Below, piece by piece: positions 24,788 through 34,040 of a DNA stretch of 64,000 nucleotides. The notes below the pieces were generated by a model. It did no database searches and had not been told where the DNA came from. It worked only from the letters and a program-made list of their open reading frames with translations. The position numbers and the translations under genes were made by a program. Position 1 is the stretch's first letter. Each line of letters opens with the position of its first letter. Source of the stretch: Verrucomicrobiota bacterium (GTDB lineage Bacteria > Verrucomicrobiota > Kiritimatiellia > SS1-B-03-39 > UBA6053); NCBI GenBank assembly GCA_020831625.1, contig JAFIGD010000022.1, positions 1 through 64,000 on the forward strand, in the 5' to 3' direction.

Positions 24788-26035
24788 TCAGTCGAAATGC
24801 AGGGTGCCGATGTCGGTGCGGAATTTCGCGCCGTCAAAATGAAGCTTCGCTAATTCGCTGTAAGCGGAGTCGCGGGCGGATTCGCGGGTGTCGCCGGTGG
24901 CGGCCACGGCCAGGACCCGACCGCCGTTGGTTTCGAAACCACCGTCAGCCCGTTTGCGGGTTCCCGCGTGATAGACCCGGCCGGCTCCGAGGGTGCCCAG
25001 ACCGGAAATCACATCCCCGGAACCGGATGCGCGGGGGTAGTCGCGGGTGGCCATGACCAGGCAGACGCTCCAGCCTTCATGGAACTGAATCAAGTCCGGC
25101 TTGATGGAGCCTTTGGCGGCGCGGAGGAGGAATTCCGCAAAATCCCCCTCGATCAGCGGCAGGACGGCCTGGGCCTCGGGGTCGCCGAAGCGGCAGTTGA
25201 ATTCCAGCACTTTGGGGCCCTGTTCGGTTAGAATAATGCCGAAGTAAAGAAATCCGCGGTAGTGCAAATCGTCTTTCACCAAACCGGCCAGCGTGGGATC
25301 GATCACCTCGCGCTGGATTTGTTCGATGGTTTCGGGGGGCAGAAGGCGGCGGGAGGCCACCGCGCCCATGCCGCCGGTGTTGGGGCCCTCATCGTTGTTT
25401 TTGAGACGCTTGTGGTCGCGGGCGGGGGTGAAATAGAGCGCTTTGCCGTCACTGACCGCGCAGATCACCGAGACCTCCCTGCCTTCGAGAAATTCCTCCA
25501 CAAAGACCTGATCCTCGCCAAAGAGCTTTTGGGTGAAGACCATGTCGATGAATTCTTCGGCCATGTCGGCGTCGGTGCAGACCGCAACGCCTTTGCCCGC
25601 CGCGAGACCGTTATATTTGAGGACGGTGGGATAGCCGGTGATGGCGGCGCGGCAGGCCCCGGCGGAATCCACCACGGTGAACGCGCCGGTGGGCACGTTG
25701 TGGCGGGTCATGAATTCTTTGGCGAAGATTTTGCTGCTTTCCAGTTGTGCGGCCTGTTTTGGCGGTCCGAAGCAGGGAATTCCGGCGAGATGGCAGGCGT
25801 CTGCCAGCCCTTGAGCGAGCCAGGCTTCTTCGCCGGCCACGCAAAGATCGATGTCGTTTTTTCGCATCCAGGCGACCAGCGCCGGAATGTCCGGGATGTT
25901 CGAAAGCCGGGTCGCGACATCGGCCATGCCCTCGCTGCCGGGGCATGCGAACACCTGCGGCCGGGACGGGGATTCGGTCAGGGCGCGCGCGAGGGCGTGT
26001 TCACGCCCTCCTTTTCCCACCAAAACGATCTTCAT
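24788..26035 (-). CDS. purD: Phosphoribosylamine-glycine ligase
   Basis: GAR synthetase, 415 residues, which joins glycine to phosphoribosylamine with ATP in purine synthesis. It has the N-terminal GKGGREHAL nucleotide-binding start, an ATP-grasp domain with YPTVLKYNGLAAGKGV, the FVEEFLEGREVSV strand, the metal-binding FNCRFGDPEAQ and the C-terminal hybrid domain. Length matches the family. The gene follows the TIM-barrel isomerase gene on the same strand by 31 bases and is convergent with eda, with only eight bases between stops. Confidence 0.97.
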   Translation of the reverse strand: MKIVLVGKGGREHALARALTESPSRPQVFACPGSEGMADVATRLSNIPDIPALVAWMRKNDIDLCVAGEEAWLAQGLADACHLAGIPCFGPPKQAAQLESSKIFAKEFMTRHNVPTGAFTVVDSAGACRAAITGYPTVLKYNGLAAGKGVAVCTDADMAEEFIDMVFTQKLFGEDQVFVEEFLEGREVSVICAVSDGKALYFTPARDHKRLKNNDEGPNTGGMGAVASRRLLPPETIEQIQREVIDPTLAGLVKDDLHYRGFLYFGIILTEQGPKVLEFNCRFGDPEAQAVLPLIEGDFAEFLLRAAKGSIKPDLIQFHEGWSVCLVMATRDYPRASGSGDVISGLGTLGAGRVYHAGTRKRADGGFETNGGRVLAVAATGDTRESARDSAYSELAKLHFDGAKFRTDIGTLHFD

Positions 26036-26066
26036 ATACGGTCTCCAATCAATGTGTGCCCGCGGG

Positions 26067-26858
26067 TTAAAGCCCTTTGGATCTCAGAAAGTCGTAGCTG
26101 GATTTAAGGCAGTCGAACGGATCCCGATAGCACTTGTCCTGTTCAACGGCGTACCAACGCACACCGGCCGCCGCGCCGGCGGAAATGATGCCGTCCCAGT
26201 CCAGATTCCCCTCGCCGATCGGTGCCATGCGGGTGTCATTTTTCCCCTCGATGACTTCCTTGTCTTTAATATGAACGACGGGGACACGTCCATGGCACCG
26301 TTCGAGGATACGGGCGCAGTTAAAGCCCGCGTGTTCGATCCAATAGAGGTCCAGTTCCAAAAACAGATCATCCCCGCCCTCGTCGATCAGGATGTCCTCA
26401 GGGCAGGGGCCGCCGCGCTCTGTGCGGAAAAATTCGTGACTGTGATTGTGATGGGCAAAGCGGATCCCCGCGGCTTTGAGGGTGGCAATGACCGACCGTG
26501 CTTCCTGGAGAAAATCGCGGTAGCGCTGGACATTTTCGGGAATTTGAGTGCCGATCCCTCCAATGGCGGCAAAATCGCAGCCCAGGGTCTGATGAAACTC
26601 GATTTCAGCCTCCGTGTGATCGCGAAGGTTATCCCAGGGACGGTGGGTGGCGATGCAGGTGAGGCCGTGATCATCCAGCATCCGGCGGGCGAGCGCGGCA
26701 TCCACTTCAGGAGCGTCTCCATTCATTGCGCCCACTGCGGAAACCTGAACGGCGGTGTACCCGATTTCGCGGATGCGTCGCAGGGTTTCGGCGAATTCTT
26801 TCGCGGTTCGAGTGAACTCCCGCACGGTGAAAAGTTGAACTGCAAGTTTGTCCGTCAT
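26067..26858 (-). CDS. Sugar phosphate isomerase/epimerase-like TIM-barrel protein
   Basis: A 263-residue protein of the AP-endonuclease-2/xylose-isomerase-like TIM-barrel superfamily. It begins KLAVQLFTVREF and has GYTAVQVSAVG, IRFAHHNHSHEF (metal-type His cluster), FLELDLYWIEHAG and VVHIKDK, with acidic and His residues where the family binds its divalent metal. Substrate is unknown; relatives isomerise ketoses, inosose or hydroxypyruvate. An AGGAGA lies eight bases before the ATG. It probably forms an operon with purD, although that link may be only positional. Confidence 0.85.
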   Translation of the reverse strand: MTDKLAVQLFTVREFTRTAKEFAETLRRIREIGYTAVQVSAVGAMNGDAPEVDAALARRMLDDHGLTCIATHRPWDNLRDHTEAEIEFHQTLGCDFAAIGGIGTQIPENVQRYRDFLQEARSVIATLKAAGIRFAHHNHSHEFFRTERGGPCPEDILIDEGGDDLFLELDLYWIEHAGFNCARILERCHGRVPVVHIKDKEVIEGKNDTRMAPIGEGNLDWDGIISAGAAAGVRWYAVEQDKCYRDPFDCLKSSYDFLRSKGL

Positions 26859-26932
26859 TATTATATGTCTCCTGTTTATTGAAATTCACATCTCTCTGAG
26901 AGAAAACCCCTTAAATTTTCAAACCATGAATG

Positions 26933-28363
26933 TCAAAGGCCTTTTGGCGGGGACTGACCCGGATTTTTGAGGGAATTCCCGAGGGAGTGTGTGGCCGCGA
27001 GTTCTTTTTTCAGATGCCGCCAGGTCCAAAAGAGGTAGGCGAGAGTGAGCAGGGCACCGGACCAGACGGAGGCGAGGGAGCCGAACCAGATGCCGAGGTG
27101 GGAGGGAGTGAGACGGCCCATGAGGAAGGGGACAAGGAGCAGGGGCATGAGGAGCTGCCGGAAGAGTCCCATCCAAATGGCGAAGTGGGGTCGCTGGAGT
27201 CCCTGCAGTGTCGAGGTGGCGGTGAAGAGGATCACAAAGGCGTAAAAGGTGATCATTGAGATGCGCAGAATGGTGGTGCCGATGGCGATAACCTCCGGAT
27301 CGCTGGAAAAGAGCCCCATCCAGAAAGGGGCGAAACCGGCCACAACCGGGGCTCCGACGAGATAGATCACGCCGCCGAATTTGAAGCAGGTGAACAGGGT
27401 TTCGCGCAGGCGGTCCAGGCGGCCGGCACCGTAGCTGTGTCCGGCCAGGGTCATGGCGGCGGAATTGAGGCCGATGGTGGGGAGCAGCGCCATTTGCTCG
27501 ATGCGCATGGCGGTGCCGAAGGCGGCGAGCACCTGGGTGCCGAGGGTGCCGGCGAAGTAGGTGAAGACAAAGATGCCCACGGTGATGGTGAGCATATTGA
27601 GTCCGGCGGGAAATCCCTGACCGATGAGGCGTTTCTGCGCGCGCCGGCGGGGATGGAGATGGGCGAACCCGCTGGGCGGAATCAGCCCGGCGCGGACGGT
27701 GGTGATCCACAGATAGAGCGTGGTGAGCCCCTGGAGCAGCACGGTGGCGCGGGCGATGCCCGGAAAGCCCATGGTGGGCAGGCCGAAGCCGCCGAAGACG
27801 AACCAGAGATCGAGAACAATGTTGGCGAAAAAGCCGAGGATCAGCGAGTCGCGGAACGGCCGGGTGTTTCCCCGGGCCATGAGCATGCCGTTGAAGGTTG
27901 AATTGAGCACAAAAAACGGGGTGGCCCAAAAGAGGGTGCGGATGTAGCTCAGCGCGAGTTCGGCAGTGATGCCGCTGATGCCCAGGATCCGGAACAGGGT
28001 CGGGGCGCTGAACCAGCCAACAACGCCCGCGGACAGGCTGGCCCAGGTGCCGAAAAAGAGACTTTGACCGGCCAGCTCACGGGCGGTGGCCTCGTCCTCG
28101 CGGCCGAGCGCGTGACTGATCAGCGCGTTGGTGGCCGACTGGGAGCCGTGGGCGACGGCGATAATCAGGAAAAACACCGGAAACGAGGCCGTGAGCGCGG
28201 CCAGGGCCTCGGTGGAGATCCGGCCCGCCGCCCAGGTGTCCACCACATTGTACATGGTCTGAAAAAACATGCCGACACTCACCGGCACCGCGATTTGGCG
28301 GACCAGTTTGGGAATCGGCTCACGGATCAGCGGATTGGTGGTTTCAGGAAGCGGCAGGGACAT
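26933..28363 (-). CDS. MATE-family exporter
   Basis: A 476-residue multidrug-and-toxin-extrusion type transporter with twelve predicted helices in two similar halves. IAVPVSVGMFFQTMYNVVDTW is the typical MATE helix 1, and the second half contains the equivalent GFPAGLNMLTITVG. Such proteins export cationic drugs or metabolites with Na+ or H+. I use the ATG at 28363 because an AGGAGG lies eight bases upstream; the frame is open to a TTG at 28384 but without a better site. The divergent neighbour creD starts 136 bases away. Confidence 0.93.
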   Translation of the reverse strand: MSLPLPETTNPLIREPIPKLVRQIAVPVSVGMFFQTMYNVVDTWAAGRISTEALAALTASFPVFFLIIAVAHGSQSATNALISHALGREDEATARELAGQSLFFGTWASLSAGVVGWFSAPTLFRILGISGITAELALSYIRTLFWATPFFVLNSTFNGMLMARGNTRPFRDSLILGFFANIVLDLWFVFGGFGLPTMGFPGIARATVLLQGLTTLYLWITTVRAGLIPPSGFAHLHPRRRAQKRLIGQGFPAGLNMLTITVGIFVFTYFAGTLGTQVLAAFGTAMRIEQMALLPTIGLNSAAMTLAGHSYGAGRLDRLRETLFTCFKFGGVIYLVGAPVVAGFAPFWMGLFSSDPEVIAIGTTILRISMITFYAFVILFTATSTLQGLQRPHFAIWMGLFRQLLMPLLLVPFLMGRLTPSHLGIWFGSLASVWSGALLTLAYLFWTWRHLKKELAATHSLGNSLKNPGQSPPKGL

Positions 28364-28499
28364 CCCCGCCCTCCTATCCCGCAACGGCGGGATGTCAAAC
28401 TTCAGGTGAACCCGCGAAATATTTTAAAAAGAGCTTGATTTCCTGAAATCTATTTTTACTTTGTGCTGTAAAGTTTAATCAATCCTTCAGGAGTGTCCT

Positions 28500-29840
28500 A
28501 TGTCTGTTCGTGTGCTGTTCAAATTGTTGGTGTTGGGTGGCTTGAGTCTGGGGTTGCTGATTGCTTTGGCGGCGATCGGAGGTGTGGTGCACGAGCGAAA
28601 GATGCTTCAGATCGGGGTGGAGCGTGAGATCAGTGAAAGCTTCGCGGGCGAGCAGCAGGTGCTTGGGCCGCTGCTGGTGCTGCAGGTGGAGGACCGGTGG
28701 ACGGTGTCCGAGCGGCATTCGGGTTCGCAGGAGATGCGGGAGGTGGCGCGGTCGGAAACGCGATCGGTGACGGTATTTCCGGAGTCGCTGGAGGTGGACA
28801 CGGCGGCGGAGGTTGAGGAATTGTCGCGGGGAATTTTCAAGGCCAGGGTGTTTCAGTCTGTTTCGGAGATCCGCGGGGAATTCCGGTTGCCCGTGCTGTC
28901 GGAACTGCAATCGGTGGAGGGGCGTGAGACGCGGTTTCTCAATGCCCGGGTTGTTTTGGGGATTGAGGATATCCGGGGGCTTTCTTCGGTTCCGCGGTTT
29001 GTTTTGGGGGAGCGCGAGGCGGTCTGGGCCTCGGGGACGGGGATGACGCTTTCGGGGATTCAGGCTCCGCTGGAATGGGAGCCGGGAGAAAAGGCGGTGA
29101 AAACGCCGTTTGAACTGGATTTGGAGATTCACGGGATGGGGGCGCTGTTTGTGACACCGGCGGGCGCGGAAAACCGGATCCGCATGCAAAGCGCCTGGCC
29201 GCATCCAAGCTTCACGGGCAATTTTCTGCCAGCGTCGCGCCGGGTGAGTGCCGAGGGGTTCGAGGCGGAGTGGCGGGTGAACGGTCTGGCGAGCAATGTG
29301 CGTCAGCAGGTGCAGGGGGGAACGGCACTGTCCCGTCTGCAGCGTTTGGGGGTTCGTTTTATTGATCCGATCACTCCATATCCGCTGACGAACCGCGCGG
29401 TGAAATACGGGTTTCTGTTTATCGGGATCACCTTCATCTCGTTTTTTCTCTATGAAATCATCGCGGCGCTGCGGATTCATCCGATTCAATACAGCTTTGT
29501 GGGCTTTGCCCAGGCGTTGTTCTTTCTGCTGTTGCTGGGATTGTCGGAGCATATCCGTTTTGGGTTGGCCTACGGGGTGGCCACGGCGGCCACCTGCGGA
29601 TTGTTGGGGGTGTATGTGGCCGCAATTCTGAAGAGCCGGGCCCGGGGTGTCACCTTTGCGGGATTAATGCTGTTTCTGTACGGGTCGATGTGGGGGCTGC
29701 TTCAGTCGGAGGATCACGCGCTGGTGGCGGGGTCGGTGCTGCTGTTTGTCCTGCTGGGGTCGCTGATGTGGCTGACCCGGAAGGTGGATTGGTATGCGCT
29801 GACTTCGGCGGCTCCGGGAGAGGTGAAAGGAGAGAGGTGA
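28500..29840 (+). CDS. creD: CreD-like inner membrane protein
   Basis: A 446-residue membrane protein of the CreD family: an N-terminal helix, a periplasmic domain of ~270 residues with the family phrase FIDPITPYPLTNRAVKYGFLFIGITF at its end, and about six helices thereafter (IQYSFVGFAQALFFLLLL is typical). CreD affects envelope integrity and colicin/beta-lactam tolerance in proteobacteria; its biochemical role is unknown. AGGAG lies seven bases before the ATG. No creBC two-component genes are adjacent. A strong terminator follows at 29924. Confidence 0.92.
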   Translation: MSVRVLFKLLVLGGLSLGLLIALAAIGGVVHERKMLQIGVEREISESFAGEQQVLGPLLVLQVEDRWTVSERHSGSQEMREVARSETRSVTVFPESLEVDTAAEVEELSRGIFKARVFQSVSEIRGEFRLPVLSELQSVEGRETRFLNARVVLGIEDIRGLSSVPRFVLGEREAVWASGTGMTLSGIQAPLEWEPGEKAVKTPFELDLEIHGMGALFVTPAGAENRIRMQSAWPHPSFTGNFLPASRRVSAEGFEAEWRVNGLASNVRQQVQGGTALSRLQRLGVRFIDPITPYPLTNRAVKYGFLFIGITFISFFLYEIIAALRIHPIQYSFVGFAQALFFLLLLGLSEHIRFGLAYGVATAATCGLLGVYVAAILKSRARGVTFAGLMLFLYGSMWGLLQSEDHALVAGSVLLFVLLGSLMWLTRKVDWYALTSAAPGEVKGER

Positions 29841-29923
29841 CGAGTGACGAATGGGGGGGCCGCCGCATCGGCAGGGGCGCAGGGGGTCTTCCCCGTGTCC
29901 CCAACCCCCAACCCAAATCCCTC

Positions 29924-29960
29924 GACCGACCCGTCACCTCCGACGGGTCGGTCTTCTTTT
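29924..29960 (+). terminator. Strong intrinsic terminator downstream of creD
   Basis: A perfect 12-bp stem GACCGACCCGTC/GACGGGTCGGTC (29924-29935 and 29942-29953) with a six-base loop, followed by TTCTTTT. It lies 84 bases after the creD stop and isolates creD from the relics and transporter operon further right. Confidence 0.92.
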
Positions 29961-29984
29961 AGCAACCCCGCGAAAGGAAATCTT

Positions 29985-30164
29985 ATGAACCGATGCAACC
30001 TCCTCCTTCACTGCGGAGCCCACAAAGTGGACCGCGAAGAACTGCCGCAGGTGACGATGTCCCGGCACACCGCCACCTGACAACCGATCCCCCACTACAA
30101 CCTGCTCAACCTGGTCGAAAACACTCTCCCCAGGTACGGAATGCGGGTGATTGATAAGATTTAA
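29985..30164 (+). pseudogene. DUF932-family remnant
   Basis: An ATG at 29985 with GAAAGGAAA upstream starts MNRCNLLLHCGAHKVDREEL, which matches the N-terminus of DUF932 phage/plasmid-type proteins. The frame hits a TGA at codon 32, exactly where the family has Trp before QPIPH, and the same frame then continues QPIPHYNLLNLVENTLPRYG before a second stop at 30162-30164. So one TGG-to-TGA change plus loss of the remaining ~300 codons can explain it. It is the only content of 29961-30160 that I can identify. Confidence 0.65.
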
Positions 30165-30173
30165 CTAGTAAAA
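30161..30173 (+). promoter_or_regulatory. Shared 13-base dyad operator, upstream of the transporter operon
   Basis: TTAACTAGTAAAA, an imperfect dyad (TTWACTAGTWAA core). Eleven bases after its end lies TTGCCC (30185-30190), then a 17-base spacer and TATGAA (30208-30213), a plausible promoter for the seven-gene operon starting at 30349. The same element and spacing recur at the secreted-protein genes. A position around -55 suggests an activator site rather than a simple repressor site. Confidence 0.7.
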
Positions 30174-30184
30174 TTACTTTTTCG

Positions 30185-30213
30185 TTGCCCGGGGGGAGTG
30201 TATGCGATATGAA
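30185..30213 (+). promoter_or_regulatory. Putative promoter of the seven-gene transporter operon
   Basis: TTGCCC and TATGAA separated by 17 bases, directly downstream of the dyad operator. It would give a leader of about 130 bases that includes a 28-codon upstream reading frame. The hexamers are weak, as expected for an activator-dependent promoter. Confidence 0.45.
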
Positions 30214-30265
30214 AGGATTGCCGTGTGTATTCTTTTTAAATGATTCCGCCAACGTTCCGATTAGA

Positions 30266-30352
30266 ATGAAGAAAAAAACACTTAAAATTCAGATGGATTG
30301 TTCCGGTCCCGCCTTCGACAACGCAACGTTCACCCTTTGTGAATCAATATGA
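30266..30352 (+). CDS. 28-aa upstream ORF overlapping the operon start
   Basis: ATG at 30266 opens a 28-codon frame whose TGA overlaps the ATG of the DUF6785 gene (ATGA). The peptide begins MKKKTLKIQMDCSGPAFD, which resembles the start of a small protein often found with DUF932-type mobile-element genes, so it may be a truncated relic. Its position nevertheless allows translational coupling to the transporter operon, which itself lacks a good ribosome binding site. Either reading is uncertain. Confidence 0.4.
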   Translation: MKKKTLKIQMDCSGPAFDNATFTLCESI

Positions 30353-32757
30353 GCTTTCGTTCTATACTTCTGGGCTTTCTTTTGGGGCTGTTCATGGCCA
30401 CCTTCACCTATTTCAACGATCAGGTGGTTGAGAACACGTTTCTGATTGGTAATTTTCTGCCGGTCGGTGTGTTCGGGGCGGTGTTGCTGTTGCTGATGCT
30501 GGTGAACCCGCTGCTGGCATCGGTTCGCGCAAGCTGGGCGCTGAAAGGCGGGGAGATCGCGATCATCACCGCCATGGGGCTGGCCGCATGCGCCTGGCCG
30601 GGGTCCAACTTTTTCCGGGTGTCCACCGGGGTCACCGCCATGCCCCGTCATCTCATTCATTTCAACAGCAGTTGGCAGTCGAACCATCTGATGTCCTATG
30701 TGCCGGGCGCCTCCGATGAGCTGGCGCAGGGGCATGTCACCGACTGGAGACATTTTGCCGGGGTGATCCGGGACGCGGACGCGGGTTCAGCAACGCCCGC
30801 CGGCACGCTGAAGTCCTGGATGCTTCCGGAGGAAAGAGGGGAGTTCAGCCGCGCGGCGGAGATGGAACTGGTGTCGGCCAACGCCGCCCGTCAAATGACG
30901 ATGACGCTCAACCGCCTTCTGGGTCTGGGGGCGCGGTGGGACAGCACGGTTCTGGCCGGGGAGAGTGGGGACTCCTCCGAGGGACTCAGCGAAACCGCGC
31001 GGCTTTCATTAAACCGGCGGCGGCTGGTTCAGGCGTTTCCGGATCTGGTTCTGCCGCCTCCCCGGGGCTTGCCTATTCTGCTGGACGTGCGGGAACACCG
31101 CGAGACGGCCTTAACCCCCTTGCTGGAGGGACGTCCGCCGGATGCGCGTCTTTCCGTTTTCCAACTGCCCTGGCGTGTCTGGGCTCCCACCATCCGCGTC
31201 TGGGGCACCGTGGTGCTGGCGCTGGGTCTGGCCACAGTCTGTATGGCGCTGATTGTGCACCGTCAATGGGCCAACAACGAGTTGCTGCCTTATCCCGTGG
31301 CCCGGTTTCTGGAGGAAACCCTCGACCGTCCCGACGGTCAGCGCTGGCCGCGCATCCTCCACAATAAATTTTTCTGGATCGGCTTCGGCCTCATTTTTCT
31401 TTTCCATTTGCAAAACGGCATTGCCACCTGGTTTGAAGTGATTCCCAGTTTCCCGAACCGCATTGATTTCAGTCCGCTGGCGACCTTGTTTCCGAACGCG
31501 CGCCGCGTCCCCCGGGCCATGCAGGGTCTTTTCTCTTTCGGGGTGATTCCCTCCGTGATCGCCTTCGCCTTTTTTCTGGATTCCCGCACCTCGCTGTCCC
31601 TCGGTCTGACCAATTTATTCTGGACGATGTTCGGTTCGGTTCTCATCGCCAACGGGGTGATGGTGGGTTCCAGTTACATGGGCGGTGAAAACGGACCGCT
31701 GCTTCGCTTCGGGGCCTTTCTGGGATTCGGGCTGATGATCCTGTACACCGGCCGCCGCTACTACAGGGAAGCTCTTTTAGAAACGGTGGGATGCAAAGGA
31801 TCCCGCCCGCTGCCCGGCTACGTGGCCTGGGCCGGCCGCGGCATGGCGCTGGGCGTGGGCCTGTCGATCTACGGACTCCACGCGGCCGGCCTGAATTTTT
31901 TCTGGTCCCTGATTCTGACAGCGGTCTGTCTGAATGTTTTCCTGGTGATGGGACGGATTGTGGCGGAAACCGGCGCCTTTTTTCTTCAGCCGCAATGGCT
32001 GCCGATCGGCGTGTTCACCACCCTGTTCGGCATGGAGGCCATCGGCCCGACGCCCTACATTGTCATGGCCCTGTCCAGCGCCCTGCTGGTGGGGGATCCC
32101 CGGACCACCCTGATGCCTTTCCTGCTCAACGGCCTGAAGCTGGGGGATGTGGCCGCCAACAAGGACAAGCCCGCCACCGGCCGCCTGGGAATCCTGCTGC
32201 TTCTGGTGGTGGCGGGATCTTTTGTTGCGGCGGGAGCCACGACCCTGTGGTTTCAGTACAACCGCGGCGTGAGCGGCGACATCTGGGCGAATCAGTCCCT
32301 GCCGGCCATGTCCTTTTTCAATCTCGACCGGGTGGTCGGAGAATTAACCGCCGGCGGGGAACTTTCCGCGGTGACACAGAACACCGCCAACCGGGCGGTT
32401 CCCGTGCCGTCGCCCGACAAAGGGGCGGTGATGTGGCTGTTGCTGGGCGGCGCGTTGGTGCTGATCTTCGCGATCGCCCGTCTGCGCCTGACCTGGTGGC
32501 CGTTTCATCCGGTGATTTTTCTGATTTGGGGCACGTATCCCATGGGGCTTTTCGGCGGCAGCTTTTTTCTGGGCTGGCTCATCAAGGAAGGAGTGGTGAA
32601 AACCTTCGGGACCCGCGGGTTTCATCTGCTCAAGCCTCTGATGGTCGGCATTATCTCCGCGGAGGTGCTTTCCGCGATCCTTTGGGGCGTTGTCTCCTGG
32701 ATCTATTATCTGAACACGGGCCGCCCGCCCATCACCTACCGTATTTTTCCCGCATGA
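30349..32757 (+). CDS. DUF6785/DUF6784-family large membrane protein, OPT-like
   Basis: An 802-residue polytopic membrane protein with about fourteen hydrophobic helices and one large soluble loop (residues ~110-290). The N-terminus LLGFLLGLFMATFTYFNDQVV and the C-terminal half (GRIVAETGAFFLQPQWLPIG) match DUF6785/DUF6784 proteins common in Planctomycetota and Verrucomicrobiota; these show distant likeness to oligopeptide (OPT) transporters. Transport is inferred, not proven. It is the first gene of a coupled operon: its TGA overlaps the next ATG, and a second OPT-like protein is the sixth gene. A dyad operator and promoter lie 150-190 bases upstream. Confidence 0.8.
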   Translation: MSFRSILLGFLLGLFMATFTYFNDQVVENTFLIGNFLPVGVFGAVLLLLMLVNPLLASVRASWALKGGEIAIITAMGLAACAWPGSNFFRVSTGVTAMPRHLIHFNSSWQSNHLMSYVPGASDELAQGHVTDWRHFAGVIRDADAGSATPAGTLKSWMLPEERGEFSRAAEMELVSANAARQMTMTLNRLLGLGARWDSTVLAGESGDSSEGLSETARLSLNRRRLVQAFPDLVLPPPRGLPILLDVREHRETALTPLLEGRPPDARLSVFQLPWRVWAPTIRVWGTVVLALGLATVCMALIVHRQWANNELLPYPVARFLEETLDRPDGQRWPRILHNKFFWIGFGLIFLFHLQNGIATWFEVIPSFPNRIDFSPLATLFPNARRVPRAMQGLFSFGVIPSVIAFAFFLDSRTSLSLGLTNLFWTMFGSVLIANGVMVGSSYMGGENGPLLRFGAFLGFGLMILYTGRRYYREALLETVGCKGSRPLPGYVAWAGRGMALGVGLSIYGLHAAGLNFFWSLILTAVCLNVFLVMGRIVAETGAFFLQPQWLPIGVFTTLFGMEAIGPTPYIVMALSSALLVGDPRTTLMPFLLNGLKLGDVAANKDKPATGRLGILLLLVVAGSFVAAGATTLWFQYNRGVSGDIWANQSLPAMSFFNLDRVVGELTAGGELSAVTQNTANRAVPVPSPDKGAVMWLLLGGALVLIFAIARLRLTWWPFHPVIFLIWGTYPMGLFGGSFFLGWLIKEGVVKTFGTRGFHLLKPLMVGIISAEVLSAILWGVVSWIYYLNTGRPPITYRIFPA

Positions 32758-34040
32758 ACGAACCCTGCACACTCCTGGAAACCTATGCCTGGATGGGCCT
32801 GCGCATCGCGGTGCCGGCCCATTGGGAACTGCGTCGTCACGGAATGAGCCCCGAAGCCGGAGCCCTGGTCTGGGTGGACCGGCACGCCCAGCGGCTCGAA
32901 CTCCGCTGGCTGCGTCCGGAGAAAGAGCCGGACCCGGCGCGAATGGTCGAACACACCCGTGATGCGCTCAAAAAGGATCAGCCGGATCTCCATTTGTCCA
33001 ATCTGCCCTCCGGTCTGCGCCCCTGGCAGGGGGTTCTCCACGGGCAGGAGCCGCGCATCTGTCAGACGGCCGCATATTTTCCCGATCACCGGGTCTTGCT
33101 GCAGCTGACCTTCAGTCTGGAGGGGGAGCGGGAGGCGCTGAACCGGCTTCTGCGTGAAATTCTGTCCTCGGTGGCGGTGGCGGAGGATCCGGCCCGGGCG
33201 ACGCGCTGGCGGGCGTTCGGAATCGACTGCACGGTGCCGGAAACGTGGACGCTGCGGCGCGCGGAAATTCTTCCCATGGACGCGAGGCTTCAGTTTTCCT
33301 GTCCGAAACGCGGACGGCTTCAGCGTCAGAACACCCTGTTTGAAGTCCGCCGCCTCGGCATGGTCCGGGAATGGTTTGACGGCAATCTGGTGCGGTTCGC
33401 GGAAAGCCGCGCACTGGGGCCGGCACCGGAGATCCGGGCGGATATCAATGACGGCAAATCCATTTGGGTTGATTCCTCGCTGGGCCGGTTCCCGCTTCTG
33501 GGCGGATTCGGTCCCAAAGACCGGGAACAGTTGAAACTGTGGCACGAACCCTCCCAGAACGCCATGTTCATTCTCCGGCTTTTCAATCCCGGTTCCGGTG
33601 TTCACCGGATCGACGATGTGCAGGTTGCCGGTGTGCCCTGCGCGTCCCCGCTTCCGGCGGAGCAGCAGCCCTCGAGAATCACGAATATGCCGATTCTGGA
33701 AGCCCTGCCGGTTCGGAATCAGGCGGTGAGCTTTGTGCGGGAAGGGCAGGGTGGCATCCTCCGCGCCCCCGTCCGGCCGCGGTGGTGGACCCGCGCGCCT
33801 TTCACCTGGTTTTTCCCTTTCCGCGACCGCCGCGGTTTCGGCCTCGACGGCTTCGGTCTCGAAGTGTGGAAGGCCTGCGACGGAGAGCGCACCGTGGAAA
33901 ATATTTGTGAACAATTCGCCCGCCGACACGGCATCACCTTCCAGGAGGCCCGGGTGGCGGTCTGTCAGTTCCTGGAAGTGCTCACCCGCCGTGAGCTGCT
34001 CGTGATCCATGTGCCAAAGGAGTGTCTGGAAGCCTCATGA
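32754..34040 (+). CDS. Protein with PqqD-like C-terminal domain, 428 aa
   Basis: The 428-residue protein has no signal peptide. Two repeated alpha/beta halves (residues ~10-140 and ~150-310; each starts with a motif like MGLRIAVPAHWELRR / FGIDCTVPETWTLRR) are followed by a PqqD-like winged-helix domain (~345-425): FGLDGFGLEVWKACDGERTV then ICEQFARRHGI. PqqD domains bind leader peptides of RiPP precursors or act as recognition elements. No radical-SAM or precursor gene is visible here, so it may recognise a partner protein or the transporter. ATGA overlaps at both ends couple it to its neighbours. Confidence 0.7.
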   Translation: MNEPCTLLETYAWMGLRIAVPAHWELRRHGMSPEAGALVWVDRHAQRLELRWLRPEKEPDPARMVEHTRDALKKDQPDLHLSNLPSGLRPWQGVLHGQEPRICQTAAYFPDHRVLLQLTFSLEGEREALNRLLREILSSVAVAEDPARATRWRAFGIDCTVPETWTLRRAEILPMDARLQFSCPKRGRLQRQNTLFEVRRLGMVREWFDGNLVRFAESRALGPAPEIRADINDGKSIWVDSSLGRFPLLGGFGPKDREQLKLWHEPSQNAMFILRLFNPGSGVHRIDDVQVAGVPCASPLPAEQQPSRITNMPILEALPVRNQAVSFVREGQGGILRAPVRPRWWTRAPFTWFFPFRDRRGFGLDGFGLEVWKACDGERTVENICEQFARRHGITFQEARVAVCQFLEVLTRRELLVIHVPKECLEAS

